A stretch of DNA of 64,000 nucleotides from UBA1181 sp963619325 (GTDB lineage Bacteria > Bacteroidota > Bacteroidia > Bacteroidales > Paludibacteraceae), in assembly GCA_963619325.1 (NCBI GenBank), contig CAVEVQ010000002.1, forward strand, positions 1-64,000, in the 5' to 3' direction. Made by a program: the position numbers and the translations under genes. The notes under the pieces were generated by a model that searched no databases, was not told where the DNA came from, and was given only the letters and a program-made list of their open reading frames with translations. How positions within the stretch are numbered: the first letter of the stretch is position 1; each line of letters opens with the position of its first letter. Below are positions 49,062-58,389 of the stretch, piece by piece.

Positions 49062-49095
49062 AAAGAGGGATTCGAGAGGATCCCTCTTTTTTTAT
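49062..49095 (+). terminator. Terminator of the por operon
   Basis: AAAGAGGGAT (49062-49071) pairs perfectly with ATCCCTCTTT (49080-49089) over an 8-nt loop, with T continuing to 49093. It closes the porP-N operon. Confidence 0.9.
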
Positions 49096-49141
49096 GTTCC
49101 TAATAAGCATTACTTTAGCTCATTATTTTCTCTTTTTTCTG

Positions 49142-49149
49142 TAATTTTG
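49142..49149 (+). promoter_or_regulatory. -7 element in front of leuS
   Basis: TAATTTTG fits TAnnTTTG and lies 31 bases ahead of the leuS ATG. A -33 box at the usual distance is not clear. Confidence 0.45.
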
Positions 49150-49180
49150 TATTTCTGAAAATTGAATAAAGATCATTCTG

Positions 49181-51937
49181 ATGGAATATAATTTTGTAGA
49201 GATTGAGAATAGATGGCGTGAAGAATGGAAGAAGAATCGCGTCTATAAGGTAGAAATAGATAAAAGTAAGCCGAAGTACTATGTTTTGGATATGTTTCCA
49301 TATCCTTCTGGAGCGGGATTACATGTTGGTCATCCACTTGGGTACATAGCTTCGGACATCTACAGCAGATACAAACGATTGCGAGGTTTTAATGTCTTGC
49401 ACCCAATGGGATATGATGCATACGGTTTGCCAGCAGAGCAATATGCAATCCAGACGGGGCAGCATCCGGCGGTGACAACAGAAAACAACATCAATCGTTA
49501 TAGAGAGCAGTTGGACAAGATAGGGTTCTCATTTGACTGGGATAGAGAGGTACGCACGTGCGATCCTAAGTTTTACAAATGGACACAGTGGGCGTTCGTT
49601 CAAATGTTCAAGTCATACTATGACAATAAGCAAAAAAAAGCAATGCCTATCGAGAATCTTGTCGCTCAATTTGAGAAGAGTGGTTCTGAAGGTTTGGATG
49701 TTGCGTGTACGGAAGAAAAAAAATTCTCTGCGGCTGAATGGGGATCTTTCTCAGAGAAAGAGCAACAGAATCTGTTGATGAATTATAGAATTGCTTATTT
49801 GTCAGACACGAAGGTTAATTTCTGCCCAGAGTTAGGATGTGTGTTGGCAAATGATGAGATTAGCGAAGGCGTTTCCGTTCGTGGCGGATATCCTGTGGAG
49901 CAAAGGGTGATGCGTCAGTGGAGTTTAAGAGTATCGGCCTACGCACAGCGGTTGTTGGATGGTTTGGAAACTATCGATTGGACGGACTCTTTAAAGGAGA
50001 CACAGAGAAATTGGATAGGAAGAAGTGAAGGAACGGAGTTAATATTTAAGATAAAAGAATCGAAGGAGACTTTCACTATCTTTACGACTCGTGCAGATAC
50101 CGTTTTCGGAGTGACGTTTATGGTTTTGGCACCAGAGTCAGAGTATGTTCAGAAAGTGACGACAGAAGGCCAGAAATCTGCTGTCCAGGACTATTTGGAT
50201 ATGGTGAAACGTAGGACGGAGAGAGAAAGAATTTCGGACAGAAATGTTACAGGAGTTTTTTCTGGTGCCTATGCAATCAATCCGTTGACAGGTAAGGAAA
50301 TACCTATTTGGATAAGTGATTATGTTTTGTCTGGGTATGGAACGGGAGCTATTATGGCTGTTCCAGCGCATGATTCTCGCGACTATGCTTTTGCGAAAAC
50401 GTTCAATTTGCCAATAATACCTTTGATTGAGGGATGTGATGTCAGCGAGAAAAGTTTTGATGCGAAAGACGGAATTATGATGAACTCTGATTTTTTGAAT
50501 GGTTTGACAGTAAAGGAAGCCATCAAGAAGATGAAAGAGTATGTCAAAGAAAATAAATTAGGACGAGTAAAGGTCAATTATCGTTTGCGAGATGCCATCT
50601 TCAGTCGTCAGAGATATTGGGGTGAGCCATTCCCAATTTACTACAAGGATGGCATAGCATATCCGTTGTCGGAGGATAAGTTGCCTTTGGAGTTGCCTGA
50701 TGTTAAGGACTTTAAACCGACAGAAAAAGGAGAGCCTCCGTTAGGACATGTAAAAGAGTGGCATACAGCAGAGGGGTATCCCTACGAATTAAACACGATG
50801 CCGGGTTTTGCAGGATCGTCCGCATACTATCTTAGGTATATGGATCCTCATAATGAAAAAGCATTGGTCGGCAGAGAAGCAGATGAATACTGGCAAAATG
50901 TTGACTTGTATTTAGGAGGGTCGGAGCATGCCACAGGACACTTGATTTATAGCCGTTTTTGGAATAAATTCTTGTTTGATTTGGGGGTTGTTGTGAAAGA
51001 CGAGCCGTTCCAAAAGCTGATTAATCAAGGAATGATTCAGGGTCGTTCAAATTTCGTGTATCGTAAAAAAGGAACGAATACCTTTGTCTCTTTGAATTTG
51101 AAGGATCAGTATGAGACGACTCCTATCCATGTCGATGTTAATATTGTTAGTAATGATGTGCTTGATATAGAGGCGTTTAAGAAGTGGAAGCCAGAATATG
51201 CAACTGCGGATTTTGAGTTGGAGGATGGAAAGTATGTATGTGGATGGGCTGTTGAAAAAATGTCAAAGAGCATGTTCAATGTAGTCAATCCAGATGATAT
51301 AGTTGAAAAATATGGAGCGGATACTTTACGTTTGTATGAGATGTTTCTCGGTCCTATTGATCAGTCCAAGCCATGGGATACGAATGGGATTGATGGGGTG
51401 CATCGTTTCTTGAAGAAACTTTGGGGTTTGTATTTTGATGGAGATAATTTTGCAGTTGTTGACGAGGAGCCAACCAAGGAAGAGTTGAAGTCATTGCACA
51501 AGTTGATTAAGAAGGTAACGTATGATGTTGAACATTTCTCATACAACACGTCAGTTGCGGCGTTTATGATATGTGTTGGCGAGTTGGCGGGTTTGAAATG
51601 CAGGAAGAAGTCTGTTTTGAAAACGCTTTTGATATTGCTGACACCGTTTGCACCACATATCTCGGAAGAGTTGTATCATAGGATGGGATATACGTCTACT
51701 GTATGTGACGAGACGTGGCCAGAGTATGATGAGAAGTATTTAAAGGAGAGTGAGGTGAAATATCCTATATCGTTCAATGGGAAAGTACGATTCTCATTGA
51801 CGTTACCGAGTGATATGTCGAAGGAAGAGGTGGAAAAAATTGCGTTGGCAGATGTGCAGACGGAAAAATTTCTGGGAGGGAAACCATTAAAGAAGGTGAT
51901 TGTGGTACCCGGAAAAATTGTAAATATTGTATTCTAA
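49181..51937 (+). CDS. leuS: Leucyl-tRNA synthetase
   Basis: This 918-residue class I synthetase charges tRNA-Leu. It shows FPYPSGAGLHVGHPLGY (HIGH-type HVGH at residues 48-51), a CP1 editing domain with FTIFTTRADTVFG and GAIMAVPAHDSRDYAFA, and KMSKSMFNVVNPDD (KMSKS loop near 692). It is longer than the E. coli enzyme (860) by an insertion before the editing domain (MPIENLVAQFEKSGSEG and following) and one with YRKKGTNTFVSLNLKDQYET, both common in this phylum. Confidence 0.96.
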   Translation: MEYNFVEIENRWREEWKKNRVYKVEIDKSKPKYYVLDMFPYPSGAGLHVGHPLGYIASDIYSRYKRLRGFNVLHPMGYDAYGLPAEQYAIQTGQHPAVTTENNINRYREQLDKIGFSFDWDREVRTCDPKFYKWTQWAFVQMFKSYYDNKQKKAMPIENLVAQFEKSGSEGLDVACTEEKKFSAAEWGSFSEKEQQNLLMNYRIAYLSDTKVNFCPELGCVLANDEISEGVSVRGGYPVEQRVMRQWSLRVSAYAQRLLDGLETIDWTDSLKETQRNWIGRSEGTELIFKIKESKETFTIFTTRADTVFGVTFMVLAPESEYVQKVTTEGQKSAVQDYLDMVKRRTERERISDRNVTGVFSGAYAINPLTGKEIPIWISDYVLSGYGTGAIMAVPAHDSRDYAFAKTFNLPIIPLIEGCDVSEKSFDAKDGIMMNSDFLNGLTVKEAIKKMKEYVKENKLGRVKVNYRLRDAIFSRQRYWGEPFPIYYKDGIAYPLSEDKLPLELPDVKDFKPTEKGEPPLGHVKEWHTAEGYPYELNTMPGFAGSSAYYLRYMDPHNEKALVGREADEYWQNVDLYLGGSEHATGHLIYSRFWNKFLFDLGVVVKDEPFQKLINQGMIQGRSNFVYRKKGTNTFVSLNLKDQYETTPIHVDVNIVSNDVLDIEAFKKWKPEYATADFELEDGKYVCGWAVEKMSKSMFNVVNPDDIVEKYGADTLRLYEMFLGPIDQSKPWDTNGIDGVHRFLKKLWGLYFDGDNFAVVDEEPTKEELKSLHKLIKKVTYDVEHFSYNTSVAAFMICVGELAGLKCRKKSVLKTLLILLTPFAPHISEELYHRMGYTSTVCDETWPEYDEKYLKESEVKYPISFNGKVRFSLTLPSDMSKEEVEKIALADVQTEKFLGGKPLKKVIVVPGKIVNIVF

Positions 51938-51939
51938 AT

Positions 51940-51970
51940 TTTGTCAAGAGTACAGAATCAACTAATTTTG
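51940..51970 (+). promoter_or_regulatory. Promoter of rplS
   Basis: A -33 TTTG (51940-51943) and a -7 TAATTTTG (51963-51970), separated by 19 bases, form a full Bacteroidota consensus promoter, beginning right at the leuS stop codon. Transcription should begin near 51975. Confidence 0.72.
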
Positions 51971-51981
51971 CGCTGTTTTTG

Positions 51982-52038
51982 CGCAATCTCTTACAAGAAA
52001 TGCTTCGGTGGAGGCGATGAGAGGCTTGTAATATTGCG
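51982..52038 (+). ncRNA. Structured leader RNA of rplS (probable L19 leader)
   Basis: The ~93-base rplS leader folds into a long nested hairpin. CGCAAT (51982-51987) pairs with ATTGCG (52033-52038), TTACAAG (51991-51997) pairs with CTTGTAA (52025-52031), and an inner GCTTC-GGTG-GAGGC hairpin (52002-52015) closes the top. The internal loop is CTC opposite T. Ribosomal protein L19 leaders that repress their own gene have been described in several bacterial groups, so autoregulation by L19 is the likeliest role. The fold is seen by hand pairing. Its family match is inference. Confidence 0.6.
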
Positions 52039-52067
52039 TTAAGTTTAATAAAATAAAAGATAAAAAA

Positions 52068-52415
52068 ATGGATTTGATTAAGGTTGCAGAGCAGGCATTT
52101 GCGTCTGGCAAGGAGCTTCCTGAGTTCAAGAGTGGAGACACTGTGACAGTTGCTTACAAGATTATCGAGGGAAACAAGGAGAGAATTCAGCAGTTCCGTG
52201 GAGACGTTATCCGTATCAGTGGACATCAGGAGAAGAAGCGTTTTACGGTACGTAAAATCTCTGGAGGAGTCGGAGTTGAGAGAATATTCCCAATGGATTC
52301 TCCGTTCATTGATTCAGTAGTTGTCAACAAAATCGGAAAAGTTCGTCGTGCTAAGTTGTACTACTTGCGTAAGCTTACTGGAAAGAAGGCTAAGATCAAG
52401 GAGCAAAAGGCATAG
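52068..52415 (+). CDS. rplS: 50S ribosomal protein L19
   Basis: This 115-residue ribosomal protein shows the family block FKSGDTVTVAYKIIEGNKER followed by IQQFRGDVIRISG, then FTVRKISGGVGVERIFPM and RRAKLYYLRKLTGKKAKIKE at the end. It sits at the 30S-50S interface. Transcribed alone from its own promoter, behind a structured leader that may bind L19, and closed by a strong terminator. Confidence 0.97.
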   Translation: MDLIKVAEQAFASGKELPEFKSGDTVTVAYKIIEGNKERIQQFRGDVIRISGHQEKKRFTVRKISGGVGVERIFPMDSPFIDSVVVNKIGKVRRAKLYYLRKLTGKKAKIKEQKA

Positions 52416-52434
52416 TTTGTCTTTTAGAACTAAT

Positions 52435-52468
52435 AAAAGGAGATTCTTGGAAAGAGTCTCCTTTTTTG
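52435..52468 (+). terminator. Terminator of rplS
   Basis: AAAAGGAGA (52435-52443) pairs with TCTCCTTTT (52457-52465), with extra TCTT/AAGA pairing within, and the T run continues to 52467. Confidence 0.9.
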
Positions 52469-52546
52469 TTTCCCGAAAAGTCTTGCAAGGGAGTTTGAGA
52501 ATTTGCATTTCGTGATGAAAATATCGTGTGTGCGTGTAATTTTTCC

Positions 52547-52554
52547 TATCTTTG
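52547..52554 (+). promoter_or_regulatory. -7 element of the foldase-OstA operon
   Basis: TATCTTTG fits TAnnTTTG and lies 38 bases before the first foldase gene. The -33 region is weak. It probably drives the operon to 63295, because gaps between the following genes are 12-42 bases. Confidence 0.5.
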
Positions 52555-52592
52555 TACGTTATCTACAATATAAAGTGTAAATACGAAATAGA

Positions 52593-54533
52593 ATGAAAAA
52601 CATTTTCTTGACGGCTGCTTGTTTGGCTGTAACTATGATGTCATTTGCTGAATCCGATCCGATAGTGATGACCATTGATGGAGTTGCAATTCCGAAGTCG
52701 GAGTTTGAGTATATTTATAACAAGAACAAGTCTGTTGCAACGGGCGAAAGCAAGTCGCTTGATGAATATGTTGAAATGTTCATCAATTACAAGATGAAGA
52801 TAATAGAGGCAAAGAAGGAGAATTATGATGACAAACCGAATTATCTTGCCGAATATGACAAGTATGCCAAGCGGTTGGTGATTCCGTTTATTCGTGATGA
52901 GGAGACGGAGAATGCGTTGTTGCAGGAGGCAATGGAGAGGAAGAAGGAGAGTCGTTTGGTTTCTCATATCCTTATCAAAGTGAAGAATGATGCAGATAGC
53001 ACAAAAGCATTGAAGGAGATAAACGCTATTTATGATGAGTTGCAGAAAGGTATGGATTTCGCGGAAGCAGCTAAGAAATATTCTCAATGTCCATCGTCTG
53101 CCAATGGAGGAAGTTTAGGTTATATCGATGTTTTTTCAACGGTTTATCCATTTGAGACGGCAGCCTACAATACGCCTGTCGGAAAATATTCGAAGCCAAT
53201 TCGTACGGAGTTCGGGTATCATATTGTAAAGGTCTTTGATGAGAAACCTAATTATAAAGCACGGAGGGTTTCTCATATCTTGATTAAGAATGACAAGGCA
53301 GGATATGACAAGAGGGCAGATTCCATTTTCGTTTTGGCGAAAGAAGGGATGGATTTTTCAAAGTTGGCGAAGTTATATTCTGAGGATAGTCAGAATGCGA
53401 AAAGGGGCGGTGATTTAGGGTTTGTAGATGAGGCAGTCTATCCAACGGAATTCGTGAGAGGGGTGAAAAATATTGCGAAAGTAGGAGATATTGCAAAGAT
53501 AGGAACTGCTTTTGGCATTCATATTGTAAAGTTGACGGAGGGGAAGGCGTATGAGACGATTGAAGATTGTCCTGATTTGGTGGACAAGATGAAGCAGTCT
53601 GATCGTATGATTTATTCAACGAAAGCGTTTGAGGAGAAGTTGAAACAAAAATATGGTGTTGACGTATATCCAGAAGCACTTCAAATATTTGAGAAAATCA
53701 AGAGTGCGGAGACTGATAGTGAGAGAGTTAGTTTGAGTTTCTTCGGTATGGATGAGCCTTTGTATACGATGAATGGGAACACTTATCCTCGGTCTGCATT
53801 TGTGAATTTCTTCAATAAGAAGTTGTCAACTTTTAAGCAGGGAATTCGGGTTGGGCAGATACAGTTGGAAAATAGGACGTCGGGTCAGTTGACGATGGAC
53901 AATTTTGTTGAGCAAACCTTTGACTCATATTTGATGAGGGAGTTGGTGGAATTGGAGGAGAAGGTTTGGATGAGAAATGATGCCAACTATAGAAATTTGT
54001 TGAATGAGTATGGTGATGGCTTGTTATTGTTTGAAATCAGCAACGACAAGGTTTGGAACAAGGCTGTGGAGGATACTGCAGGATTGAGAAAATATTTTGA
54101 AGAGAACCGAGCAAAATACACATGGGAAAATCCTCATTTCAAAGGAATTTATGCGTGTTGTAAGACAGAAGCGTACGCAAAGGAGATTGATGATTTGATG
54201 AGTAAAAACAGTATGAAGAATCTGTTGGTAAGAGTATTGAATCATTTCTCAGCTGTTGATAAAGATGCTGTTTTGGCAAGGCAGGGCTTGTATGAGAAAG
54301 GCACGGTGCCAGCGGTAGATTATAAGGTTTGGGGAATAGAAGGATATAAGAGTAATGTTTATCCACACGTTGTGGTCAGAGGAAAGGTATTGGCTGCGCC
54401 AGAGGAATATAACGATGTGTCGGGACGAGTAACTGCCGATTATCAGAATTATTTAGATGAGCAATGGGTTAAATCTTTGAGGGCTAAATATAAGGTTGAG
54501 ATTAACAAAGATGTGTTGAAGACCATAAAATAA
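52593..54533 (+). CDS. SurA/PpiD-like peptidyl-prolyl isomerase with two parvulin domains
   Basis: This 646-residue periplasmic foldase has a signal peptide (MKNIFLTAACLAVTMMSFAE), a helical SurA-like N-terminal domain, and two parvulin domains starting with VSHILIKVKNDADSTKA near residue 124 and RRVSHILIKNDKAGY near 224. Each ends with a GGDLGF or GGSLGY-type stretch and an FGYHIVKV or FGIHIVKL strand. A long C-terminal part of about 300 residues follows. It should help outer-membrane proteins fold. First gene of the operon. Confidence 0.9.
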   Translation: MKNIFLTAACLAVTMMSFAESDPIVMTIDGVAIPKSEFEYIYNKNKSVATGESKSLDEYVEMFINYKMKIIEAKKENYDDKPNYLAEYDKYAKRLVIPFIRDEETENALLQEAMERKKESRLVSHILIKVKNDADSTKALKEINAIYDELQKGMDFAEAAKKYSQCPSSANGGSLGYIDVFSTVYPFETAAYNTPVGKYSKPIRTEFGYHIVKVFDEKPNYKARRVSHILIKNDKAGYDKRADSIFVLAKEGMDFSKLAKLYSEDSQNAKRGGDLGFVDEAVYPTEFVRGVKNIAKVGDIAKIGTAFGIHIVKLTEGKAYETIEDCPDLVDKMKQSDRMIYSTKAFEEKLKQKYGVDVYPEALQIFEKIKSAETDSERVSLSFFGMDEPLYTMNGNTYPRSAFVNFFNKKLSTFKQGIRVGQIQLENRTSGQLTMDNFVEQTFDSYLMRELVELEEKVWMRNDANYRNLLNEYGDGLLLFEISNDKVWNKAVEDTAGLRKYFEENRAKYTWENPHFKGIYACCKTEAYAKEIDDLMSKNSMKNLLVRVLNHFSAVDKDAVLARQGLYEKGTVPAVDYKVWGIEGYKSNVYPHVVVRGKVLAAPEEYNDVSGRVTADYQNYLDEQWVKSLRAKYKVEINKDVLKTIK

Positions 54534-54575
54534 TAGAGAAAGGAATTAAAAGAAAAAGATTTGAGAAGAAGGACG

Positions 54576-55457
54576 ATGGTTGCAAGAGGGAACGTTCAAT
54601 TAGTCATGAGCATGGTAATGATGTTCTTGACGCTGTCGTCGTGTGGTAAAATCAAGAAAGATTGGCGTTTTTGGGAAGAGAAGCCTATAGGCGATTTGGT
54701 GGCAGAAGTAGGCGAAGATAAACTTTATCAAAGCGAGATATCCTCGAAGATAGACTTTAAAGGATTGAGTGAGGCTGACAGTTTATTGGCTGAGGAGTTG
54801 TTCATAAAGAATTGGATTACAGGGAGATTGTTGTATGACAAGGCTGTAGAAGAGGTTGATGACATGAACGAGATAGACTCGTTGGTGGAGAATTATCGTC
54901 GGACGATGGTTATATACGAGTATGAGTTGAAGTTGGTGAATGACTATATGAGTGATAAGCTGTCGGATGCGCAGATGAGAACCTATTACAAGGAGAACCC
55001 CAGGTTGTTTACGCTTTCTGAGGGTCTTGTGAAGGGAATGTTGTTAGTGGTTTATTCAGATGTGCCAGACTTGAAAGCTATGAAAGCCTTGATGGAGAAT
55101 CCCAATGAGGATAATATAGATATGATTTCGTCGATGAGTGTGAAGAATGCGGCGAGGTTTGATTATTTTATGGACAAATGGGTGCCATTGTCGGATGTCA
55201 AGAAAAATTCTCCGTTAATGATTTCGGAGAAGGACATTGAGGGAAGCAAATTGTGTGAGGTTGCAGATTCTACCTATACGGTTTATTTCTATGTGAGTGA
55301 TTATAAGCGTTCTGGAGATATTCAGCCGTACGATTATGCGCAGTCGAGAATACGTTCCATCTTGGTAGAGCAGAATAAAACAGATTTTCTGATTGAATAT
55401 CGGAGAAATCTGTACGAGGTGGGAATAAAGAAGGGACATGCGAGACGCTACAAATAA
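54576..55457 (+). CDS. SurA-like lipoprotein without a recognisable parvulin domain
   Basis: This 293-residue lipoprotein has Cys at 23 (LTLSSC). The mature part resembles a chaperone N-terminal domain (VAEVGEDKLYQSEISSKI, a long helix, then LSDAQMRTYYKENPRLFTLS), but the HILIK-type parvulin start and GY-H-I strand are absent, replaced by GLVKGMLLVVYSDVPDLKAM. It may act as a membrane-bound chaperone without isomerase activity. I take the ATG at 54576, because the upstream TTG at 54561 has a basic non-signal start. It lies 42 and 12 bases from the flanking foldase genes. Confidence 0.75.
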   Translation: MVARGNVQLVMSMVMMFLTLSSCGKIKKDWRFWEEKPIGDLVAEVGEDKLYQSEISSKIDFKGLSEADSLLAEELFIKNWITGRLLYDKAVEEVDDMNEIDSLVENYRRTMVIYEYELKLVNDYMSDKLSDAQMRTYYKENPRLFTLSEGLVKGMLLVVYSDVPDLKAMKALMENPNEDNIDMISSMSVKNAARFDYFMDKWVPLSDVKKNSPLMISEKDIEGSKLCEVADSTYTVYFYVSDYKRSGDIQPYDYAQSRIRSILVEQNKTDFLIEYRRNLYEVGIKKGHARRYK

Positions 55458-55469
55458 GAGAGAAGAAAT

Positions 55470-56816
55470 ATGAGCAAGAAGATAATAAATCTGTTTATCT
55501 ATATCTATGTTGCAATGGGAGTTTTTTCTCAGAATAATATCATAGATGAGGTAGCATGGGTGGTTGGTGACGAGGCTATTATGAAGTCGGATGTCGAGGA
55601 ATACCGACAACGATTGAGATATGAAGGAACTGAAATAGAAGGAGACCCGTATTGTGTCATACCAGAGCAGATTGCTTTGCAGAAACTATATTTAGACCAG
55701 GCGAAGATAGACAGTATATTTGCGGACGAAAAATCGGTGAACACGCAGGTTGAGATGCGTGTGAATTATCTGATTGGTCAGATTGGGTCGAAAGAAAAAT
55801 TGGAGGAGTATTTTGGTCAGCCAGTTTCGTCATTGAGGGAAGAGCTGACGGAGATGGTGACGAATCAGCAGATTATACAACAGATGCAGCGCAAGTTGGT
55901 GAGTAATGTGAAGATTACTCCTGCCGAGGTTGCTTCGTTTTATGAAACGTTGCCGACAGATAGCATTCCGACGGTGCCTATGCAGTTGGAGGTGCAGTTG
56001 ATAACGATAGCCCCGGAGGTTAGTCAGTCTGCGATAGATGATGTAAAAAGCAAATTGAGAGATTTCCAAAAGCGTGTAGAGTCGGGTGAGTCAGAGTTCT
56101 CGACATTAGCTATTTTGTATTCCGAGGACACGGAGTCTGCAAAGCATGGAGGAGAATTGGGGTACATGGGGAAAGGACAATTGGTGCCAGAGTTCGCAAC
56201 GGTTGCTTTTTCATTGACAGACCCGAAGCGTGTTTCGAAAATTGTGGAGTCTGAGTTCGGCTATCACATCATTCAATTTATTGATAAGCAGGGAGATAAG
56301 GTGAATTGTCGTCATATCTTAATGAAGCCGAAAGTATCTTTTGTGGAGAAGAATGCGGCAAAGATGCGAGCAGACAGTGTGTTGAAAGCGATAAAAGAGG
56401 GAGAAGTTTCGTTTGAAAGTGCCGTAAAGTTGTATTCTGTTGACAAAGGGACGAAAAATAGCGAGGGGCTGATGAACAACGTCAAGACAGGTTCTTCTCG
56501 TTTTCAGATGCAGGATTTACCTGCGGAGGTAGGTCGTGCGGTCTATGATTTGAAGGAGGGTGAAATGACGAAAGTCTTTACTATGGTGAATGCGAATGGA
56601 AACGAGGTGTATGCCATCGCTAAGGTGAAGCAATTAATAAAAGCTCATAAGGCAACCGTAGAAACAGATTATATGGAGATAAAGACAGCCTATCAAGAGC
56701 GGAAGAACAAGGACGTATTAGAAGCATGGATAAAAGAAAAGCAGAAAGACATTTATGTTCGCATTGATGAAAAGTGGAGAAATTGTTCGTTTCAGTATCC
56801 AGGTTGGGTAAAATAA
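55470..56816 (+). CDS. surA: SurA-like peptidyl-prolyl isomerase
   Basis: This 448-residue periplasmic foldase has a signal peptide (MSKKIINLFIYIYVAMGVFS), then IIDEVAWVVGDEAIMKSDVE, the classic SurA start. A helical chaperone domain follows, then two parvulin domains (VQLITIAPEVSQSAIDDVKS near 175 and NCRHILMKPKVSFVEKNAAK near 279) with GGELGYMGKGQLVPEF between them. The length and order are those of E. coli SurA (428). It delivers outer-membrane proteins to the BAM complex. Confidence 0.92.
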   Translation: MSKKIINLFIYIYVAMGVFSQNNIIDEVAWVVGDEAIMKSDVEEYRQRLRYEGTEIEGDPYCVIPEQIALQKLYLDQAKIDSIFADEKSVNTQVEMRVNYLIGQIGSKEKLEEYFGQPVSSLREELTEMVTNQQIIQQMQRKLVSNVKITPAEVASFYETLPTDSIPTVPMQLEVQLITIAPEVSQSAIDDVKSKLRDFQKRVESGESEFSTLAILYSEDTESAKHGGELGYMGKGQLVPEFATVAFSLTDPKRVSKIVESEFGYHIIQFIDKQGDKVNCRHILMKPKVSFVEKNAAKMRADSVLKAIKEGEVSFESAVKLYSVDKGTKNSEGLMNNVKTGSSRFQMQDLPAEVGRAVYDLKEGEMTKVFTMVNANGNEVYAIAKVKQLIKAHKATVETDYMEIKTAYQERKNKDVLEAWIKEKQKDIYVRIDEKWRNCSFQYPGWVK

Positions 56817-56856
56817 GGTATAGAATAAGGATTAAAGAGAAGAAGAACATAGACAG

Positions 56857-58362
56857 ATGAAAAGGCTTCACATTCTGATACTTATAATTTGTTGTATGCT
56901 TTCAATGGCAGGGAATGCGCAAAAAAAGCGGACGGTTTTATTGGAGCAATGTGAAGAGTTGACATTTGACAAGCAAGGAGGACGATCCTATCAAGTGCTG
57001 AGGGGCAATGTTCGTTTCCGACATGAAGATGTGTTGATGTATTGCGATAGCGCCTATTTCTATGATGGGGGAACAAATTCGTTTGATGCGTTCGGGCATG
57101 TTCGGGTGGTTCAGACAACGGAGACCTCAATGAATGCAGACAGTCTTTTTTACGATGGAACGACGACATTGATGAGAGTAAGAGGGCAGGTTGCGCTACG
57201 GTCGGGTACATCAACGTTGAACACTCATTTCCTTGATTTCTATAGAGATAAGAATTATGGCTATTACTATGGAGGAGGAGAAGTGGTAGATCAAAGTTAT
57301 CATTTGACCTCGTATCAAGGGTATTATTATGCAGATACGAAATCATATCTATTTAAAGACACGGTTGTCTTGACACATCCAGATTATACGATATACGCAG
57401 ATTCGTTACGGTACAATCAATCATCAGGCAAGGCTACTCTGTTAGGTCCCTCGCTTGTGAAAGGACATAAATATAAAGTGCATACCACGAAAGGGTGGAT
57501 TTATAACACTACGAATGAAGGAAAGTTGTTTAATCGCTCTGTCATCAACTATGAAAAAGGGAAGAGGGTGACGGCAGACTCGATTCATTTCAATGCACAA
57601 AAAGGTTGGGTAAAGGCGTACGGACAAGCAGAAGCGCAGGACTCAGTACAGAAAATTATTGTACGGGGAGAGTATATGGAAGGAGATAGTGTATCTCCTG
57701 CATACGGGAAAGTCATGGGCAACCCATATATAGTAGAGTACTCGGATAATGATTCACTATATTTAAAGGGTGATTTGCTTTATTTCACGCAGATAGATTC
57801 AACGTTTCGAGTGTACCACAATGTCTGGTTCTACCGCTCGGATATGCAAGGAAAATGTGATTCTTTAGTTTATTACAGTAAAGACTCGATGGCGATAATG
57901 TTCAAAGATCCAGTTATTTGGGCAGAGAAAAACCAACTGACAGGTGCTACGAATATAGAAATATACATTAAGAACCAAGAGCCTGACCGCATCCATATAC
58001 CAGAAAAAGCATTGATTATACAGGATGAGGAAGGAGGGAAATTCAATCAACTTTGTAGTAAAAAGGCGGATGCATATTTGGAGAATAGTAAGTTGAGACG
58101 TGTGGATATGGTAGGGGAAGCCACCTCTCTGTATTATACACGCGATGATGCGGGATTGTTGGTTGGAATGAATAAAGCGAATGGTCCGGAGATGTCCATC
58201 TTCACGAAAAACAATAAATTGGATAAGATTATAATGACACCTGATTCGGAGGGTACGATGTTTCCTCCGGACAAGATTCCAGAAGAGGAATTATATCTGA
58301 AAGGTTTTAGGTGGAGAGAAGACGAGCGTCCGAAGACGAAAGAGGAATTTTTTAGCAAGTAG
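56857..58362 (+). CDS. OstA-like protein (LptA/LptD N-domain family)
   Basis: This 501-residue protein has a signal peptide (MKRLHILILIICCMLSMAGN) and a chain of repeated beta-jellyroll strands of the OstA/LptA type: RSYQVLRGNVRFRHEDVLMY, CDSAYFYDGGTNSFDAFGHV and later CDSLVYYSKDSMAIMFKDPV. This family bridges the periplasm in lipopolysaccharide transport in other bacteria. The surA neighbour supports a role in outer-membrane assembly, as in other bacteria where surA and lptD adjoin. Confidence 0.88.
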   Translation: MKRLHILILIICCMLSMAGNAQKKRTVLLEQCEELTFDKQGGRSYQVLRGNVRFRHEDVLMYCDSAYFYDGGTNSFDAFGHVRVVQTTETSMNADSLFYDGTTTLMRVRGQVALRSGTSTLNTHFLDFYRDKNYGYYYGGGEVVDQSYHLTSYQGYYYADTKSYLFKDTVVLTHPDYTIYADSLRYNQSSGKATLLGPSLVKGHKYKVHTTKGWIYNTTNEGKLFNRSVINYEKGKRVTADSIHFNAQKGWVKAYGQAEAQDSVQKIIVRGEYMEGDSVSPAYGKVMGNPYIVEYSDNDSLYLKGDLLYFTQIDSTFRVYHNVWFYRSDMQGKCDSLVYYSKDSMAIMFKDPVIWAEKNQLTGATNIEIYIKNQEPDRIHIPEKALIIQDEEGGKFNQLCSKKADAYLENSKLRRVDMVGEATSLYYTRDDAGLLVGMNKANGPEMSIFTKNNKLDKIIMTPDSEGTMFPPDKIPEEELYLKGFRWREDERPKTKEEFFSK

Positions 58363-58389
58363 TTTTTTAAGGATGTTTGGAGATTTGAT

